DNA of 64,000 nt. Source: JANMDU01 sp031418715 (GTDB lineage Bacteria > Pseudomonadota > Gammaproteobacteria > Burkholderiales > Burkholderiaceae_C). The notes under the pieces are model-generated. The model was not told the origin of the DNA and did not search any database. It saw only the letters and a list, made by a program, of their open reading frames with translations. Both the position numbers and the translations under genes were made by a program. Below are positions 34,093-43,781 of this stretch, one piece after another (the stretch's first letter is position 1; each line of letters opens with the position of its first letter). The DNA lies in the NCBI GenBank assembly GCA_031418715.1, contig JANOJL010000010.1, forward strand, positions 1-64,000. Reading direction: 5' to 3'.

Positions 34093-35259
34093 TCAAGCCA
34101 TTGGGTAGGTACCCGGCAGCAAAATCCCTTTGTCCACGGCGTTGATATCCGTCTTGCCGCAAAAAGCCATCGTTAAATCCAGCTCTTTGTGAATAATCTC
34201 TAACGCTTTCGTTACGCCCGCTTGACCGGCTGCGCCGAGGCCATTGAGCCAAGCGCGGCCAATGAGGGTGCCTTGTGCGCCCAAGGCGCGAGCTTTGAGG
34301 ACGTCTTGGCCGCTGCGGATGCCGCCGTCCATCCAAACTTCGATGTTTTTGCCGACTGCTTCTGCGATGGCGGGTAGGGCAGTAATCGATGAGGGTGCGC
34401 CATCGAGCTGGCGGCCACCGTGGTTGGAGACGATCAAAGCATCTGCGCCACTTTCGACCGCAAGGCGTGCGTCTTCCACATCTTGAATGCCTTTCAAAAT
34501 AATCTTGCCACCCCAGCGCTTTTTGATCCATTCCACATCGCCCCAATTCAAGCGCGGGTCAAATTGCTGACTCGTCCAAGCGGCAAGAGAAGACATGTTT
34601 TCTACGCCCTTCACATGGCCGACGATGTTGCCGAAATCATGGCGTTTCGTGCCGAGCATGCCCAGACACCAACTTGGCTTGGTCATCATGTTGAGGATGT
34701 TGGGCAAGGTGAGCTTTGGGGGCGCTGAGAGGCCGTTTTTGATATCTTTATGGCGTTGACCTAAGATTTGCAGGTCGAGCGTGATTTGCAGCGCGGAGCA
34801 GTTGGCGGCTTTGGCGCGGTCAATCAGGCGTTCAATGAAATCACGATCCCGCAAGACATACATCTGAAACCAAAACGGATGGCGATTCGTGGCCTGCGCC
34901 ACGTCTTCAATCGAGCAAATGCTCATGGTGGAGAGCGTGAACGGGATACCAAATGCTTTGGCCGCGAGCGCACCGAGAACTTCGCCATCGGCATGCTGCA
35001 TGCCGGTCAAACCCGTGGGCGCAATCGCTACCGGCATGGCTACATCTTGGCCGATCATGGTGGTGCGCGTACTGCGGCCTTCCATGTTGACGGCTACGCG
35101 TTGGCGCAGTTTGATGCTTTGAAAATCAGCGCTGTTGGCGCGGTAGGTGCTCTCCGTCCACGAGCCTGAATCGCAGTAGTCGTAAAACATGCGCGGCGCA
35201 CGCTTTTCGTGCATCACACGTAGGTCTTCAATGCAGGTGACTTTGGACAGATCGGTCAT
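34093..35259 (-). CDS. lldD: L-lactate dehydrogenase (FMN, alpha-hydroxy-acid oxidase family)
   Basis: This 388-residue FMN-dependent enzyme oxidises L-lactate to pyruvate and feeds the respiratory chain. Family marks are FYDYCDSGSWTESTYRAN, MPVAIAPTGLTGMQHADGE, LSTMSICSIEDVAQAT, FQMYVLRDRDF, ILKGIQDVEDARLAVESGADALIVSNHGGRQLDG (active-site His in SNHGGRQLD) and DGGIRSGQDVLKARALGAQGTLIGRAWLNG. Other 2-hydroxy acids such as glycolate or mandelate are possible substrates. It stands alone between converging and same-strand genes. Confidence 0.9.
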   Translation of the reverse strand: MTDLSKVTCIEDLRVMHEKRAPRMFYDYCDSGSWTESTYRANSADFQSIKLRQRVAVNMEGRSTRTTMIGQDVAMPVAIAPTGLTGMQHADGEVLGALAAKAFGIPFTLSTMSICSIEDVAQATNRHPFWFQMYVLRDRDFIERLIDRAKAANCSALQITLDLQILGQRHKDIKNGLSAPPKLTLPNILNMMTKPSWCLGMLGTKRHDFGNIVGHVKGVENMSSLAAWTSQQFDPRLNWGDVEWIKKRWGGKIILKGIQDVEDARLAVESGADALIVSNHGGRQLDGAPSSITALPAIAEAVGKNIEVWMDGGIRSGQDVLKARALGAQGTLIGRAWLNGLGAAGQAGVTKALEIIHKELDLTMAFCGKTDINAVDKGILLPGTYPMA

Positions 35260-35352
35260 GGTTTGTCTCTTAACTTGTGGAATATTGGAATGACTGCATA
35301 CTAGCCCAAGGCCAGCGAGGGATTTGTGAAAAACTACCAGCAGCGCGTGAAA

Positions 35353-37584
35353 TTATTTTGTCGCGATTGAAGGTGATTTCAAAGCGGTTGTTTTCATCGC
35401 CGCACCGCGTACTTCGAATGTCACTTCATCGAGCACGCTGCCCTGCGCATTGATCAACTGCAAAATATGCCTGCCGGGCATCGGGAGCCATTGCAGATCT
35501 TTCGCGCCGCCTAGGCTTTTGCCATTGAGTCGCCACTGTGCAGACGCGGCATGCGCTGTGAAATGCAGGCGCTGATGGCGGGGAGGGATATCGGGATCGA
35601 GCGCGATGATCGTGCCGGATGTGGGCGAGGTAATCTGAGCAGCCTGTTGTGCGCTATTTTTTAAGCCTTTTTGGCTGTTACCCGTTATATTTTCTAGACG
35701 TATTGCTATTGAATTAATAGCGTTTGAATCAACGTTTGCAGAGCTTCTGGCAAACAGCTTTTGCTGCGTTCCGCTGACAAACCATTCCGCGCGCGGAGCT
35801 TCCAGCATCTGCCCCGCCGCTGCTTGCAAGCTCACGCGCTCGCGCACGAGGCCTGCTGGCGGCTGCGGTGCGCGGCTAGGTGTATTGGCATGCAAGTAAC
35901 TCATCACGCTCGCCCACACGGGCGCTGCGCCCGAGATGCCACTCACATCCCACATGCTAGCGCCGCTGGCATTACCCACCCAGACGCCCACGGTGAATTG
36001 CTGCGAATAGCCAATAGCCCAGTTGTCGCGCATGTCTTTACTGGTGCCAGTTTTCACCGCTGTCCAAAACCGCGTGGCCAAAACACTGTCGGTGCCGAAG
36101 GTGCGGGCTCTCGCGTTGCCATCGCTCAAAATGTCGCTGACGATGAAGGCGGCTTGGGGGTTGATCACGGCTTGTTGCGTCGCTCTGTTGGCCACATTGA
36201 AACTCGCCTCGGAATATTGTCCACCATTTGCCAAGGCGCGATACGCATTCGTCAAACTCAGCAGCGACACATCAGCGCTGCCCAGCGCCAAGCTGTAGCC
36301 ATAAAAATCACCGTCATTCTTCAATGGCAGCCCTATGCTACGCAATTGCCGCGCAAATGCATCGGGAGAGACCATCACCAACGCCCGCACGGCGGGGACG
36401 TTGAGCGATGCCCCCAGCGCGGTACGGGCAGACACCCATCCTTTAAAGCTGCGGTCGTAGTTTTGCGGAATATACAAGCCGCTGGCGGTGGCGATATGTG
36501 CCGAAGAATCATCAAGCAAGGAAGCTGCGGTAATGCGTTGCTCAGCAATGGCTTGCGCATAAAGAAACGGCTTGAGCGTGGAGCCCGCTTGACGTAACGC
36601 GGCGGCGGCATCCACTTCCTGCGCTGTACCCAAGTTGCCCGATGAGCCCACATAGGCAAGCACTTGTCCGCTCGCGTTATCGATCACCACTACCGCGCCA
36701 TCTTGCACATTGCGCCCTTGCAACTCGCGCAATTGCTGCTGCAAGCTTTGCAAAGCGTGGCGCTGCAAAGCGGCATCGAGCGAAGTGCGTTGGCTGGTTT
36801 TGCTGGTAGCCAAGAGCTTTTGCGCCACATGCGGCGCGCTGCCATCGCTAGGCGTCCAAGCTTTGCGCGGCAGCACAGCTTGCGCAAACGTTTGAAGCGC
36901 AGCGCATTCCGTATCACTCGTCTCCTGCATACTGCGCAGCACCCCGCAAGCGCGTTGCGCCACCACCTGCGCCTTGGCGTTAGGCGCACGCACGAGCGCC
37001 GCCGCAATAGCTGCCTCGCGTGCATCCAAGCCATGCGCCGCTTTGTCAAACAGCGTGCGCGAGAGTGCATCAATGCCTTGAAGCTCGCCACGAAACGGTA
37101 CGAGATTCAAATACGCTTCCAAGATCTGATCTTTGCGCCAACTGCGCTCCAGCTGCGTGGCAGAAATGGCTTGGCCTGCTTTGCCGAAAATGTTCTTCCG
37201 CTCGCTGCTGGTTCGCGGGCCGTCTTCAACAAGGGAAGCCAGTTGCATGGAGAGTGTTGATGCGCCGCGTGTTCGTTGGTTGAAGAGATTGCCCCAAGCA
37301 GCGCTGGATACAGCTTTCCAATCCACGCCGCTGTGCTCGTAAAACCGCTTGTCTTCGCTAAGCACCATCGCTGTTCGCAAAGCAGGCGACATATCTTGCA
37401 GAGCAATCCACTCGCCACGCCTGATTTGTTTATCAACACGCAATCTGTGCAGCGGCGCGCCGTGGCGATCTAGCAGCCAAGCTTCGGAGGCTTTGGTTTC
37501 TTGTTTTATATGGTCAAAAGTGCCGTTGACCGGCATGGAATATACGCACGGCGCTATTAAAAAAGAAGCAATAAACCAATGCAT
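35353..37584 (-). CDS. pbpC: Penicillin-binding protein 1C
   Basis: The 743-residue bifunctional peptidoglycan synthase is anchored by one N-terminal membrane segment. It has a family-51 glycosyltransferase domain (MVLSEDKRFYEHSGVDW, RTRGASTLSMQLA), a transpeptidase domain with STLK (SxxK), SLN (SxN) and KTGTS (KTG) motifs, and a C-terminal PBP1C domain. I start at the ATG at 37584. A GTG at 37782 overlapping the alpha-2-macroglobulin stop opens the same frame, but the extra 66 residues are just the translation of an inverted repeat. No clear Shine-Dalgarno precedes 37584. Two element copies lie inside: residues about 6-21 in the membrane anchor and about 622-642 near the C-terminal domain. 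It follows the alpha-2-macroglobulin gene, its usual partner. Confidence 0.93.
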   Translation of the reverse strand: MHWFIASFLIAPCVYSMPVNGTFDHIKQETKASEAWLLDRHGAPLHRLRVDKQIRRGEWIALQDMSPALRTAMVLSEDKRFYEHSGVDWKAVSSAAWGNLFNQRTRGASTLSMQLASLVEDGPRTSSERKNIFGKAGQAISATQLERSWRKDQILEAYLNLVPFRGELQGIDALSRTLFDKAAHGLDAREAAIAAALVRAPNAKAQVVAQRACGVLRSMQETSDTECAALQTFAQAVLPRKAWTPSDGSAPHVAQKLLATSKTSQRTSLDAALQRHALQSLQQQLRELQGRNVQDGAVVVIDNASGQVLAYVGSSGNLGTAQEVDAAAALRQAGSTLKPFLYAQAIAEQRITAASLLDDSSAHIATASGLYIPQNYDRSFKGWVSARTALGASLNVPAVRALVMVSPDAFARQLRSIGLPLKNDGDFYGYSLALGSADVSLLSLTNAYRALANGGQYSEASFNVANRATQQAVINPQAAFIVSDILSDGNARARTFGTDSVLATRFWTAVKTGTSKDMRDNWAIGYSQQFTVGVWVGNASGASMWDVSGISGAAPVWASVMSYLHANTPSRAPQPPAGLVRERVSLQAAAGQMLEAPRAEWFVSGTQQKLFARSSANVDSNAINSIAIRLENITGNSQKGLKNSAQQAAQITSPTSGTIIALDPDIPPRHQRLHFTAHAASAQWRLNGKSLGGAKDLQWLPMPGRHILQLINAQGSVLDEVTFEVRGAAMKTTALKSPSIATK
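35658..35722 (+). repeat. 65-bp dispersed element, copy 11 (inside pbpC, antisense)
   Basis: Full length: head TTTTTAAGCCTTTTTGGC, core ACCCGTTATATTTTC and a perfect tail GCTATT/AATAGCG. pbpC reads it as AINSIAIRLENITGNSQKGL. Confidence 0.9.
37522..37570 (+). repeat. 65-bp dispersed element, copy 21 (inside pbpC N-terminus, antisense, diverged)
   Basis: A diverged copy with GCATGGAATATACGCACGGC and GCTATTAAAAAAGAAGCA. pbpC reads it in the same antisense frame as the others (ASFLIAPCVYSMPVNG), within its membrane anchor. Confidence 0.5.
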
Positions 37585-37593
37585 GAATACCGG

Positions 37594-37757
37594 ACGCGAA
37601 GGGCGCGAAAGTTGCGCGAAAGACGCGAAAAAGAAAATACAAAAGAAATCTTTGAAAAAATTCGAAGGTGCGCGATCATGTTGGCTGCTTGCATTTACTT
37701 TTTGAATGATTTTCGGTATTTTTCGCGTCTTTCGCGCAACTTTCGCGCCCTTCGCGT
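37594..37757. repeat. Perfect 39-bp inverted repeat between pbpC and alpha-2-macroglobulin gene
   Basis: Arms at 37594-37632 and 37719-37757 are exact reverse complements of GCGAAAG-type sequence and are separated by 86 bases. The structure lies directly upstream of the pbpC ATG and downstream of the alpha-2-macroglobulin stop. The transcript could form a long stem and separate expression of the two genes. Confidence 0.92.
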
Positions 37758-37778
37758 ACGGACTTGTATTCAAGGCCT

Positions 37779-40700
37779 TCACTTCCCAGCCTCCACCCGT
37801 ACACGAGCATTTGGCGTTTCGCCAAACATCTCCGGTGCGTACATCGCTTCCGCTCGCGTAGGTGGCATCGAAAAATCGCCCACGTTGTTCAACCGAATCG
37901 TGTATTCAAACTTGAAGCTCCCCTTGGGCACATACTCGTAATAAGCGCGGAAGGCTTCAAAGCTGCGCTCTTCGAAAGCTGGCCACGCGTTGCCAGAGGA
38001 GCGCTCTCCGCTAGAAGCGATCGCCGAATCGCGCCCTAAGCCACCGCCAAGAATGGTTGCGCCGCCGGGGATCGGGTCAGTCACGGCCACCCAAGTCATA
38101 TCGGCGCTAGAGATCACTTCCACGCTCACGCGCAGCACATCGCCGCGTGAATACTTGCCCGCAACGGCTTGCTCTACAGCGGTCATGGTTTTCTTGATTT
38201 GGTAGCCGGCATTGAAAGGGGCGGCGAGTGGCACAGCAGCGAGTGACTGGATCGTGAGCCAAGGCTTGCCTGTGCCTTGGTGCGTGACCGTGAGCGCTTC
38301 TTTGCCGCCGTCTTTGCTCCAAGGCAGCATCATGCTGTTGTTGCGCAGATTACCAGGCGAGGCCGGTGCGCCGAAGAGTGAGGCCATGTTGGGCGCACCT
38401 TGTGGGTCTGCGGCTGTGATGCGTTCCACACGAGCCCAATCGACGGCGGCGTTGTTCGCGCCCATCGCGGCGCGTGTGTTACCCGCCACAGGCGTGGCTT
38501 CAAAGACTACTGAGAATTTCTCAAGCGCGATGCCACCCCAAAGATTGGCGGTGGTTGTGAGCCATGCGCCGCGCTGTTGACGACCAATGAAACCATTGGC
38601 CAAGCGCGGCATGTCGTCTTTCCAGCTTGGCTCGTTCATCACTGCGAGGATGAGGCGCGCCGTATTCACATCACCACTTTGCATCAGCCACCACCAATAG
38701 TCATCACGCTCGGTACTGAAAATCAGCTTCGTGCCTTGATACGACAAACGCGCACGCAAAATTTGCTGCACTTCAGCCAGTCGTTCATCGCGCTTGGGCA
38801 CATCCCGCACGCGCTGCAAGATTTGAAGCCAATCGATCACCGTGTGTGTCGGCCATTGATTCGGCGCAATCGTGATGCTGCCGATCATGCGCCCCTGCGC
38901 ACGACCAAAGCGCGAGAGAGCTTCTAGCGCGGCGATCTTGCGCATGTCCAAGTCTTTGCGAGGGCTCCAGAAGTCGCGCTGGATTTTTCCTTCCACAAAC
39001 GCGATCAAACCCGCCTCCATCTTGGCACGTGATTCATCGGGAATCGTGAATGCAGCGTTGAGGCCAGCGGCTTCATGCGTGGCCGAGAGCAAATAGGCGG
39101 TGAGCACATCGCTGCCGCGATTCGCATCGCCTTGGCGCGGGGGAAAATAATTCGCCAAACCATCGCCATCCAAATACGTGGGAATTTGCGCTGCCACGCT
39201 TTGCCAGAGTTTGGCATCGCGTAGGCCAATCGATTTGCTGGTTTTTTGCTCCAGGCAAATGAAGGGATACATCGCAAAATAATCGCGCACGCCGGGCATG
39301 CCTTCGGCCAATTTGGGTTGCAGCGCGAGCTTCAAACCGCCGCGCCCAGGCTGTGCATCGGCTGGTAATGCGGCATCCAATGTGTAGCTGCCATCCACCT
39401 GCACCAGCGTGGCTTGCTGCACCGTGATCGGCACAGCAGGCACGATCCGCTGGCGGGCTTTGAGCGCATCCTTCGCGCCGTTGGTCACATCTTTGGCTTC
39501 AATTTCCCAAAGGATGGCTTCAAAGCGCGTGAAAGCCAGCTGCGGCGGCGCAATCACACTCCAAGCGACTTCGCGCGATTCACCTGCGGGTATGTCCAGA
39601 GTCTGGCTCTTCAATTCGAGCAAAATGGCACGCGGGCTCACTTCCACTTTCATCGCAACTTTAGTGGTGTTACGCAGCGTGAGTTGGGCGCGGAATTCAT
39701 CGCCTTCGCGCACGAGCGGCGGCAGGCCGCTGATGATTTGCAAATCTTGTGTCGATTTGATCGTGGTCTGCCCGGTGCCAAAACGGCTCGCGCCATGATC
39801 GGCCACCGCCACGATTTTGAAGCTGGTGATCGCATCGTTGATCGGTACGATCACGGTGGCTTGGCCATTCGCATCGAGCTGCACTTTCGGATTCCAGAGC
39901 AGCAGCGTATCGAGCAGCTCGCGCGTCTGAGAGCGCCCACCGCCGCCGCCCGCAGGCACGGCTTTGCGCCCGTAATGCCTGCGGCCAATGATTTCCATTT
40001 GCGCGGTGGAGGTTTCTACGCCCCAAGCGCGCGGCTTGAGCATCGCATCGAGCAAATTCCAAGTGTCGTTGCCCGAGAGTTCGAGCAGCGCCTGATCGAC
40101 AGCCGCCAAAGCCACTTCTGCATTCGCTGCAGGCTTGCCATCGGGCAGCTTGGCGCTGATGCTGATCTTGGCTGTGCCGCGCACAGGGTAGCTTTCTTTA
40201 TCGGCGGTGACTTTCACAACCAGCGCATGCGCTTTGCTGCCCACGCGCAGCTCCGCCACACCGAGACGAAACGCAGGTTTGCTCAAATCCACCAAGGCAG
40301 TCGGTGCGGTGTATTCTTGCCCTTCGACCCAAAAGGCTTGCCACCATTCGCGTGGCGCTTTGTAGCCCCACCTGAAAAAGCTGTACCAAGGCACTTCGCG
40401 CAAACGCCCGCGCAAAACCAGCGCGGAGACATACACATTCGGCCCCCAAGATTCGTCAATTTTGAGTTCAATGGTCGGGTCTTGGCCATTGAGTTGCACG
40501 ATGCGGTGTTGCAAGATACCCTCTCGCTCCAGAGTCACCAAGGCTGTCGCAAAACGGAACGGCATGCGCACTTGCAGCTTGGCAGTCTCGCCCGATTGGT
40601 ACATTTTCTTCTCAGGGAGCAGATCAATCCGGTCATGATCCTCGCCGCCAAACCACAGCTCTCCTTGCTTGGTGACCCAGACGCTGCTTGCGGCTTGGAT

Positions 40701-43700
40701 GGTGTTGCCTTCTTTATCGGTAGCAGTGACGATGAGTTCGACTTCGCCTGCTTCACCTAGCTTCGTATCGCATAGCAAGAGTCCGCGTGAGTCACTTTTC
40801 CCATCGCAGACTTTGCCTAAATCTTTAGTTTCGGTTTTGTTGTCATAGCTGTAGAAGCCGCCCACCATGCGTTTGCGGCTGGTGGTGGTGATGCGGGCAA
40901 TCGCTTGCACTTGTAACTTGATGTCTGCTTGCGGCTTGCCTGTGAGATCAAGCGCAAGGGCTTGGAATTTGATTTTTTGACTGGCGGATGCCCAGCCTTC
41001 GGTGCGAATACCTGCTACGACTGAGGCTGGCCAGAGGGTTTGCGTGCTGCGCAGCGTTTGGATTTCGCCATTGGGATCGGGATAGGTGGCTTCCAAAATC
41101 AGGTCTTGCGGTTGGCGGGTTTTGGGCAGTTTCTCAATCGTGAGCTTGCCGCTGCCTGTTTTGTCGAGCGTGATGGGAAGTTTGTCGGCAATGAGTTTGC
41201 TGTCTCGTGCGCTGACGGATTCTTCGCTGCCTTCCTCCGTATTTTCTTTGTTATCGCGTTTTCGCGGCGCGGAGAAGCTATAGGCATCGAAATCTGGGTA
41301 GCTCAAATATTTGCCGCGCACCTGCGCAGACACACGCACAGGCAGATTGCTCGCGGGTCCGCCAGAGACGTAATTGATCTGTACGGCGGTGGGCAGCGCA
41401 GCGGCGTTGACCAAGGGCCTTTTCTCTTGCGGCAAGATGCTGCCTTCTAAGACGGGTAGGCGGAATTCTTCCACGCGGAATTGCACGGTGCTGGTACTGC
41501 GCTCTTCGCTATTCGCCTTCTGATTTTTGCGATTCAGGCTGACTTCATACACGCCAAGTTTGGCGGCAGGAGGAATTGCAAAACTGCTTTCGCTACTTAT
41601 CCCGCCACTGGCCGTTTTGCGCCAAGCCAGAGGTTGCTTAAACACGGTTCCTGAGCCGACGTGGGTGAGGGTCAACTCGTCAGCCGCATCTTCTAGTGCG
41701 ACATTGCTAAAGCCTTGGCCTGTCAAAGTGCGCAGCAGATGCTTCATGCCTACCGTCTCGCCAGCGCGAAACAGGCTGCGATCCAAAATGGTGTGCGCGG
41801 TATCGTCTGGCTGGCTTTGCAGCGAGGTGCGCAGATTGAAGCGCCAAGGCTCAATGCCTTTTTGCCAATCACTCCAAGTGAAGGCCATGTCTGGCACGCC
41901 GTCTGCACCGGTATGGCGGGCGCTCACGAAATAGGCGCGATTGCCATCGTCGTACTTGCCCACGCGCGGGCAGGGCGGCGCTTGCGGGTCAATGCCCGCG
42001 AGCATGGCCACGCCTTGTTCGTTGGTGCGGCCACTGGCAATGAGCTTGCCCGAGCAATCTGATACGCGCACATCTGCGCCTGCCACGATCTTTGCTTTGT
42101 CCAGCGTCGTCACCCAAGCCAGCGAATTTTCTCTTCCTAATTTGAAATGCACGCCCAAATTGGTGACAAGTGCCGAGGTGCGCACATACATCTTGCGATC
42201 CTTGCCCAGCTTCTCATCCAGCAGTGCAGTGCCCAGACGCTGGGAAGCGATTTCCACCACGTGAAAGCCTGGTGCGAGTGGCACGCCAACGACTTCAAAC
42301 GGTCTTGCTTTTGCCGCATCCACACCTTCAGGCTTGGGCAATTCCAGCGACCGCGTCACCACGCCTTTGCCCAGCAGAGGCGTTTCGCGCGACTCGCGGT
42401 CAAAGTTGTTAGCGCGCTGCACTTTGCGATACCACTCAATGATGCTTGCATCGTCTTTCAGCAGCAAATCGCTGATCTCCCCCGCCTGCCTGCGCGGGGC
42501 AACGCCCACGCTCACCGCCTTCACAGGCAACAAATGCTCCACATTGCGCAGCGTCACAGGCAGCAGCGCGAGCGTTGCGGTTTTATCCGAGCCCGGTTCG
42601 GCAAAGCGCTCGATCACGCCAAAACTACTCGCCGCAAACTTGGCTAGTGGCGGCGGGCCTGCTGTGCGTGTCTTCAGAGGGAAACTATCTGCATTGGCCA
42701 GCTTGCGACCCGATGCATCGACAAAACCACTGGGCAACTCGATGCGCAGTTCAGCTTCTTCGGGCAGCGGTGGCTTGAAATTAACGCTTTGAATCGCATC
42801 ATCGGCCTCGCCATCTTCCAATGAAGGCTTGATCGTTGACGAGCCACTTTTGAGCACGATGCCCTGCGCGAGTCTGCGTGTGATGGGCGATGAAAAGCGC
42901 ATGCTCATCGGCATGATCGGCAAGCAAGCGGCATTGGCATTCTCGCGCTCGCAACTGAAGCTCGCTGTAAACGGCTGACGCACTTGGTAATCAAAGCGCT
43001 TTTCCACCGTGTTCACCACTGAAGTGCCATTGATCAGCGGCGTGGCAATGCCTTTGCCAAAATACAGCGACACCCGCGCATCTGGGCTCATGCGGCGATT
43101 GCATTGCAGTGCCACGATGCGCAGCGGATCGCTAGCAGCCGCCTTCGTCAAGTTCATGCTCTTAAGCACTTCCGCCCGCTGGTTGCCCTCAACCAACTTC
43201 ACCGGTACGCGCTCGCCCAGCCCTTGCACGCTGCACCACAAATTACCAGCCAAAGTAGCACGATCAGCCGCGCCGCTGAGTTGCAACACAAAGATTTGCT
43301 CTTCATCAATCCGCTGTCCTTGCCAAGGCTGGATATTGCGTACAAACGGCCCGCCGCTATTAAAAGTATAGCTGTTCGCACCCGAAATACCACGGCCTGC
43401 AGTCGATTTGAAACCTGAACTGATCGCTACAGTGCAGCGCACACCCGCTGGCAAATCTTCGCTTAGCTCAAAAACCCATTCCCGCTCATTCGTCCAGCGC
43501 CCGCTGCCTTTGCTGCTCCCCGCGTCTGAGCATGACACACTCGCAGGCGCTGGCGCACGCGGATCGCCAAAATTCACCGCCGCTTCGTCAAATTTCATCA
43601 CCAATTGCCGAATCTGCGCCACCTCACCCTGCGGCGAGAAGCTGGTGATTTGCAAAGCCTGCGCACTGAATGCAGACAGCGAGGCTGCTGCGCCTATCGC

Positions 43701-43733
43701 TAGGGCGATGATGTTGTTTTGAATGAGCTTCAT
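37779..43733 (-). CDS. Bacterial alpha-2-macroglobulin family protein
   Basis: This 1984-residue periplasmic protein is a protease-trapping homologue of eukaryotic alpha-2-macroglobulin and of E. coli YfhM. It has a signal peptide (cleavage likely after SAFSAQA, about residue 26), repeated MG beta domains, and the thioester motif CLEQ at residues 1493-1496 in YPFICLEQKTSKS. A bait and complement-like region follows. Unlike E. coli YfhM it has no lipobox cysteine, so it is probably soluble or membrane-attached some other way, and it is some 300 residues longer. pbpC follows in the same direction, a conserved pairing thought to repair the wall when proteases breach the outer membrane. Confidence 0.92.
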   Translation of the reverse strand: MKLIQNNIIALAIGAAASLSAFSAQALQITSFSPQGEVAQIRQLVMKFDEAAVNFGDPRAPAPASVSCSDAGSSKGSGRWTNEREWVFELSEDLPAGVRCTVAISSGFKSTAGRGISGANSYTFNSGGPFVRNIQPWQGQRIDEEQIFVLQLSGAADRATLAGNLWCSVQGLGERVPVKLVEGNQRAEVLKSMNLTKAAASDPLRIVALQCNRRMSPDARVSLYFGKGIATPLINGTSVVNTVEKRFDYQVRQPFTASFSCERENANAACLPIMPMSMRFSSPITRRLAQGIVLKSGSSTIKPSLEDGEADDAIQSVNFKPPLPEEAELRIELPSGFVDASGRKLANADSFPLKTRTAGPPPLAKFAASSFGVIERFAEPGSDKTATLALLPVTLRNVEHLLPVKAVSVGVAPRRQAGEISDLLLKDDASIIEWYRKVQRANNFDRESRETPLLGKGVVTRSLELPKPEGVDAAKARPFEVVGVPLAPGFHVVEIASQRLGTALLDEKLGKDRKMYVRTSALVTNLGVHFKLGRENSLAWVTTLDKAKIVAGADVRVSDCSGKLIASGRTNEQGVAMLAGIDPQAPPCPRVGKYDDGNRAYFVSARHTGADGVPDMAFTWSDWQKGIEPWRFNLRTSLQSQPDDTAHTILDRSLFRAGETVGMKHLLRTLTGQGFSNVALEDAADELTLTHVGSGTVFKQPLAWRKTASGGISSESSFAIPPAAKLGVYEVSLNRKNQKANSEERSTSTVQFRVEEFRLPVLEGSILPQEKRPLVNAAALPTAVQINYVSGGPASNLPVRVSAQVRGKYLSYPDFDAYSFSAPRKRDNKENTEEGSEESVSARDSKLIADKLPITLDKTGSGKLTIEKLPKTRQPQDLILEATYPDPNGEIQTLRSTQTLWPASVVAGIRTEGWASASQKIKFQALALDLTGKPQADIKLQVQAIARITTTSRKRMVGGFYSYDNKTETKDLGKVCDGKSDSRGLLLCDTKLGEAGEVELIVTATDKEGNTIQAASSVWVTKQGELWFGGEDHDRIDLLPEKKMYQSGETAKLQVRMPFRFATALVTLEREGILQHRIVQLNGQDPTIELKIDESWGPNVYVSALVLRGRLREVPWYSFFRWGYKAPREWWQAFWVEGQEYTAPTALVDLSKPAFRLGVAELRVGSKAHALVVKVTADKESYPVRGTAKISISAKLPDGKPAANAEVALAAVDQALLELSGNDTWNLLDAMLKPRAWGVETSTAQMEIIGRRHYGRKAVPAGGGGGRSQTRELLDTLLLWNPKVQLDANGQATVIVPINDAITSFKIVAVADHGASRFGTGQTTIKSTQDLQIISGLPPLVREGDEFRAQLTLRNTTKVAMKVEVSPRAILLELKSQTLDIPAGESREVAWSVIAPPQLAFTRFEAILWEIEAKDVTNGAKDALKARQRIVPAVPITVQQATLVQVDGSYTLDAALPADAQPGRGGLKLALQPKLAEGMPGVRDYFAMYPFICLEQKTSKSIGLRDAKLWQSVAAQIPTYLDGDGLANYFPPRQGDANRGSDVLTAYLLSATHEAAGLNAAFTIPDESRAKMEAGLIAFVEGKIQRDFWSPRKDLDMRKIAALEALSRFGRAQGRMIGSITIAPNQWPTHTVIDWLQILQRVRDVPKRDERLAEVQQILRARLSYQGTKLIFSTERDDYWWWLMQSGDVNTARLILAVMNEPSWKDDMPRLANGFIGRQQRGAWLTTTANLWGGIALEKFSVVFEATPVAGNTRAAMGANNAAVDWARVERITAADPQGAPNMASLFGAPASPGNLRNNSMMLPWSKDGGKEALTVTHQGTGKPWLTIQSLAAVPLAAPFNAGYQIKKTMTAVEQAVAGKYSRGDVLRVSVEVISSADMTWVAVTDPIPGGATILGGGLGRDSAIASSGERSSGNAWPAFEERSFEAFRAYYEYVPKGSFKFEYTIRLNNVGDFSMPPTRAEAMYAPEMFGETPNARVRVEAGK

Positions 43734-43781
43734 GAAATCCCTCTTACTTGAGAGATTACATGAACTCAGCCCCTCAGTGCA

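Noticed and set aside
37585..37782. N-terminal extension of pbpC from a GTG at 37782
   Set aside because: The extra 66 residues are simply the translation of the inverted repeat and have no resemblance to PbpC; the membrane anchor begins at the ATG at 37584.
39414..40760. Long plus-strand open frame (448 codons) opposite the alpha-2-macroglobulin gene
   Set aside because: It mirrors the codon pattern of the real minus-strand gene, is rich in His/Arg, and shows no family motif.
43355..43378. Hairpin-like GCTATTAAAAGTATAGC inside the alpha-2-macroglobulin gene as another element copy
   Set aside because: Only the tail matches; no core follows and the encoded residues fit the protein and not the shared peptide frames.
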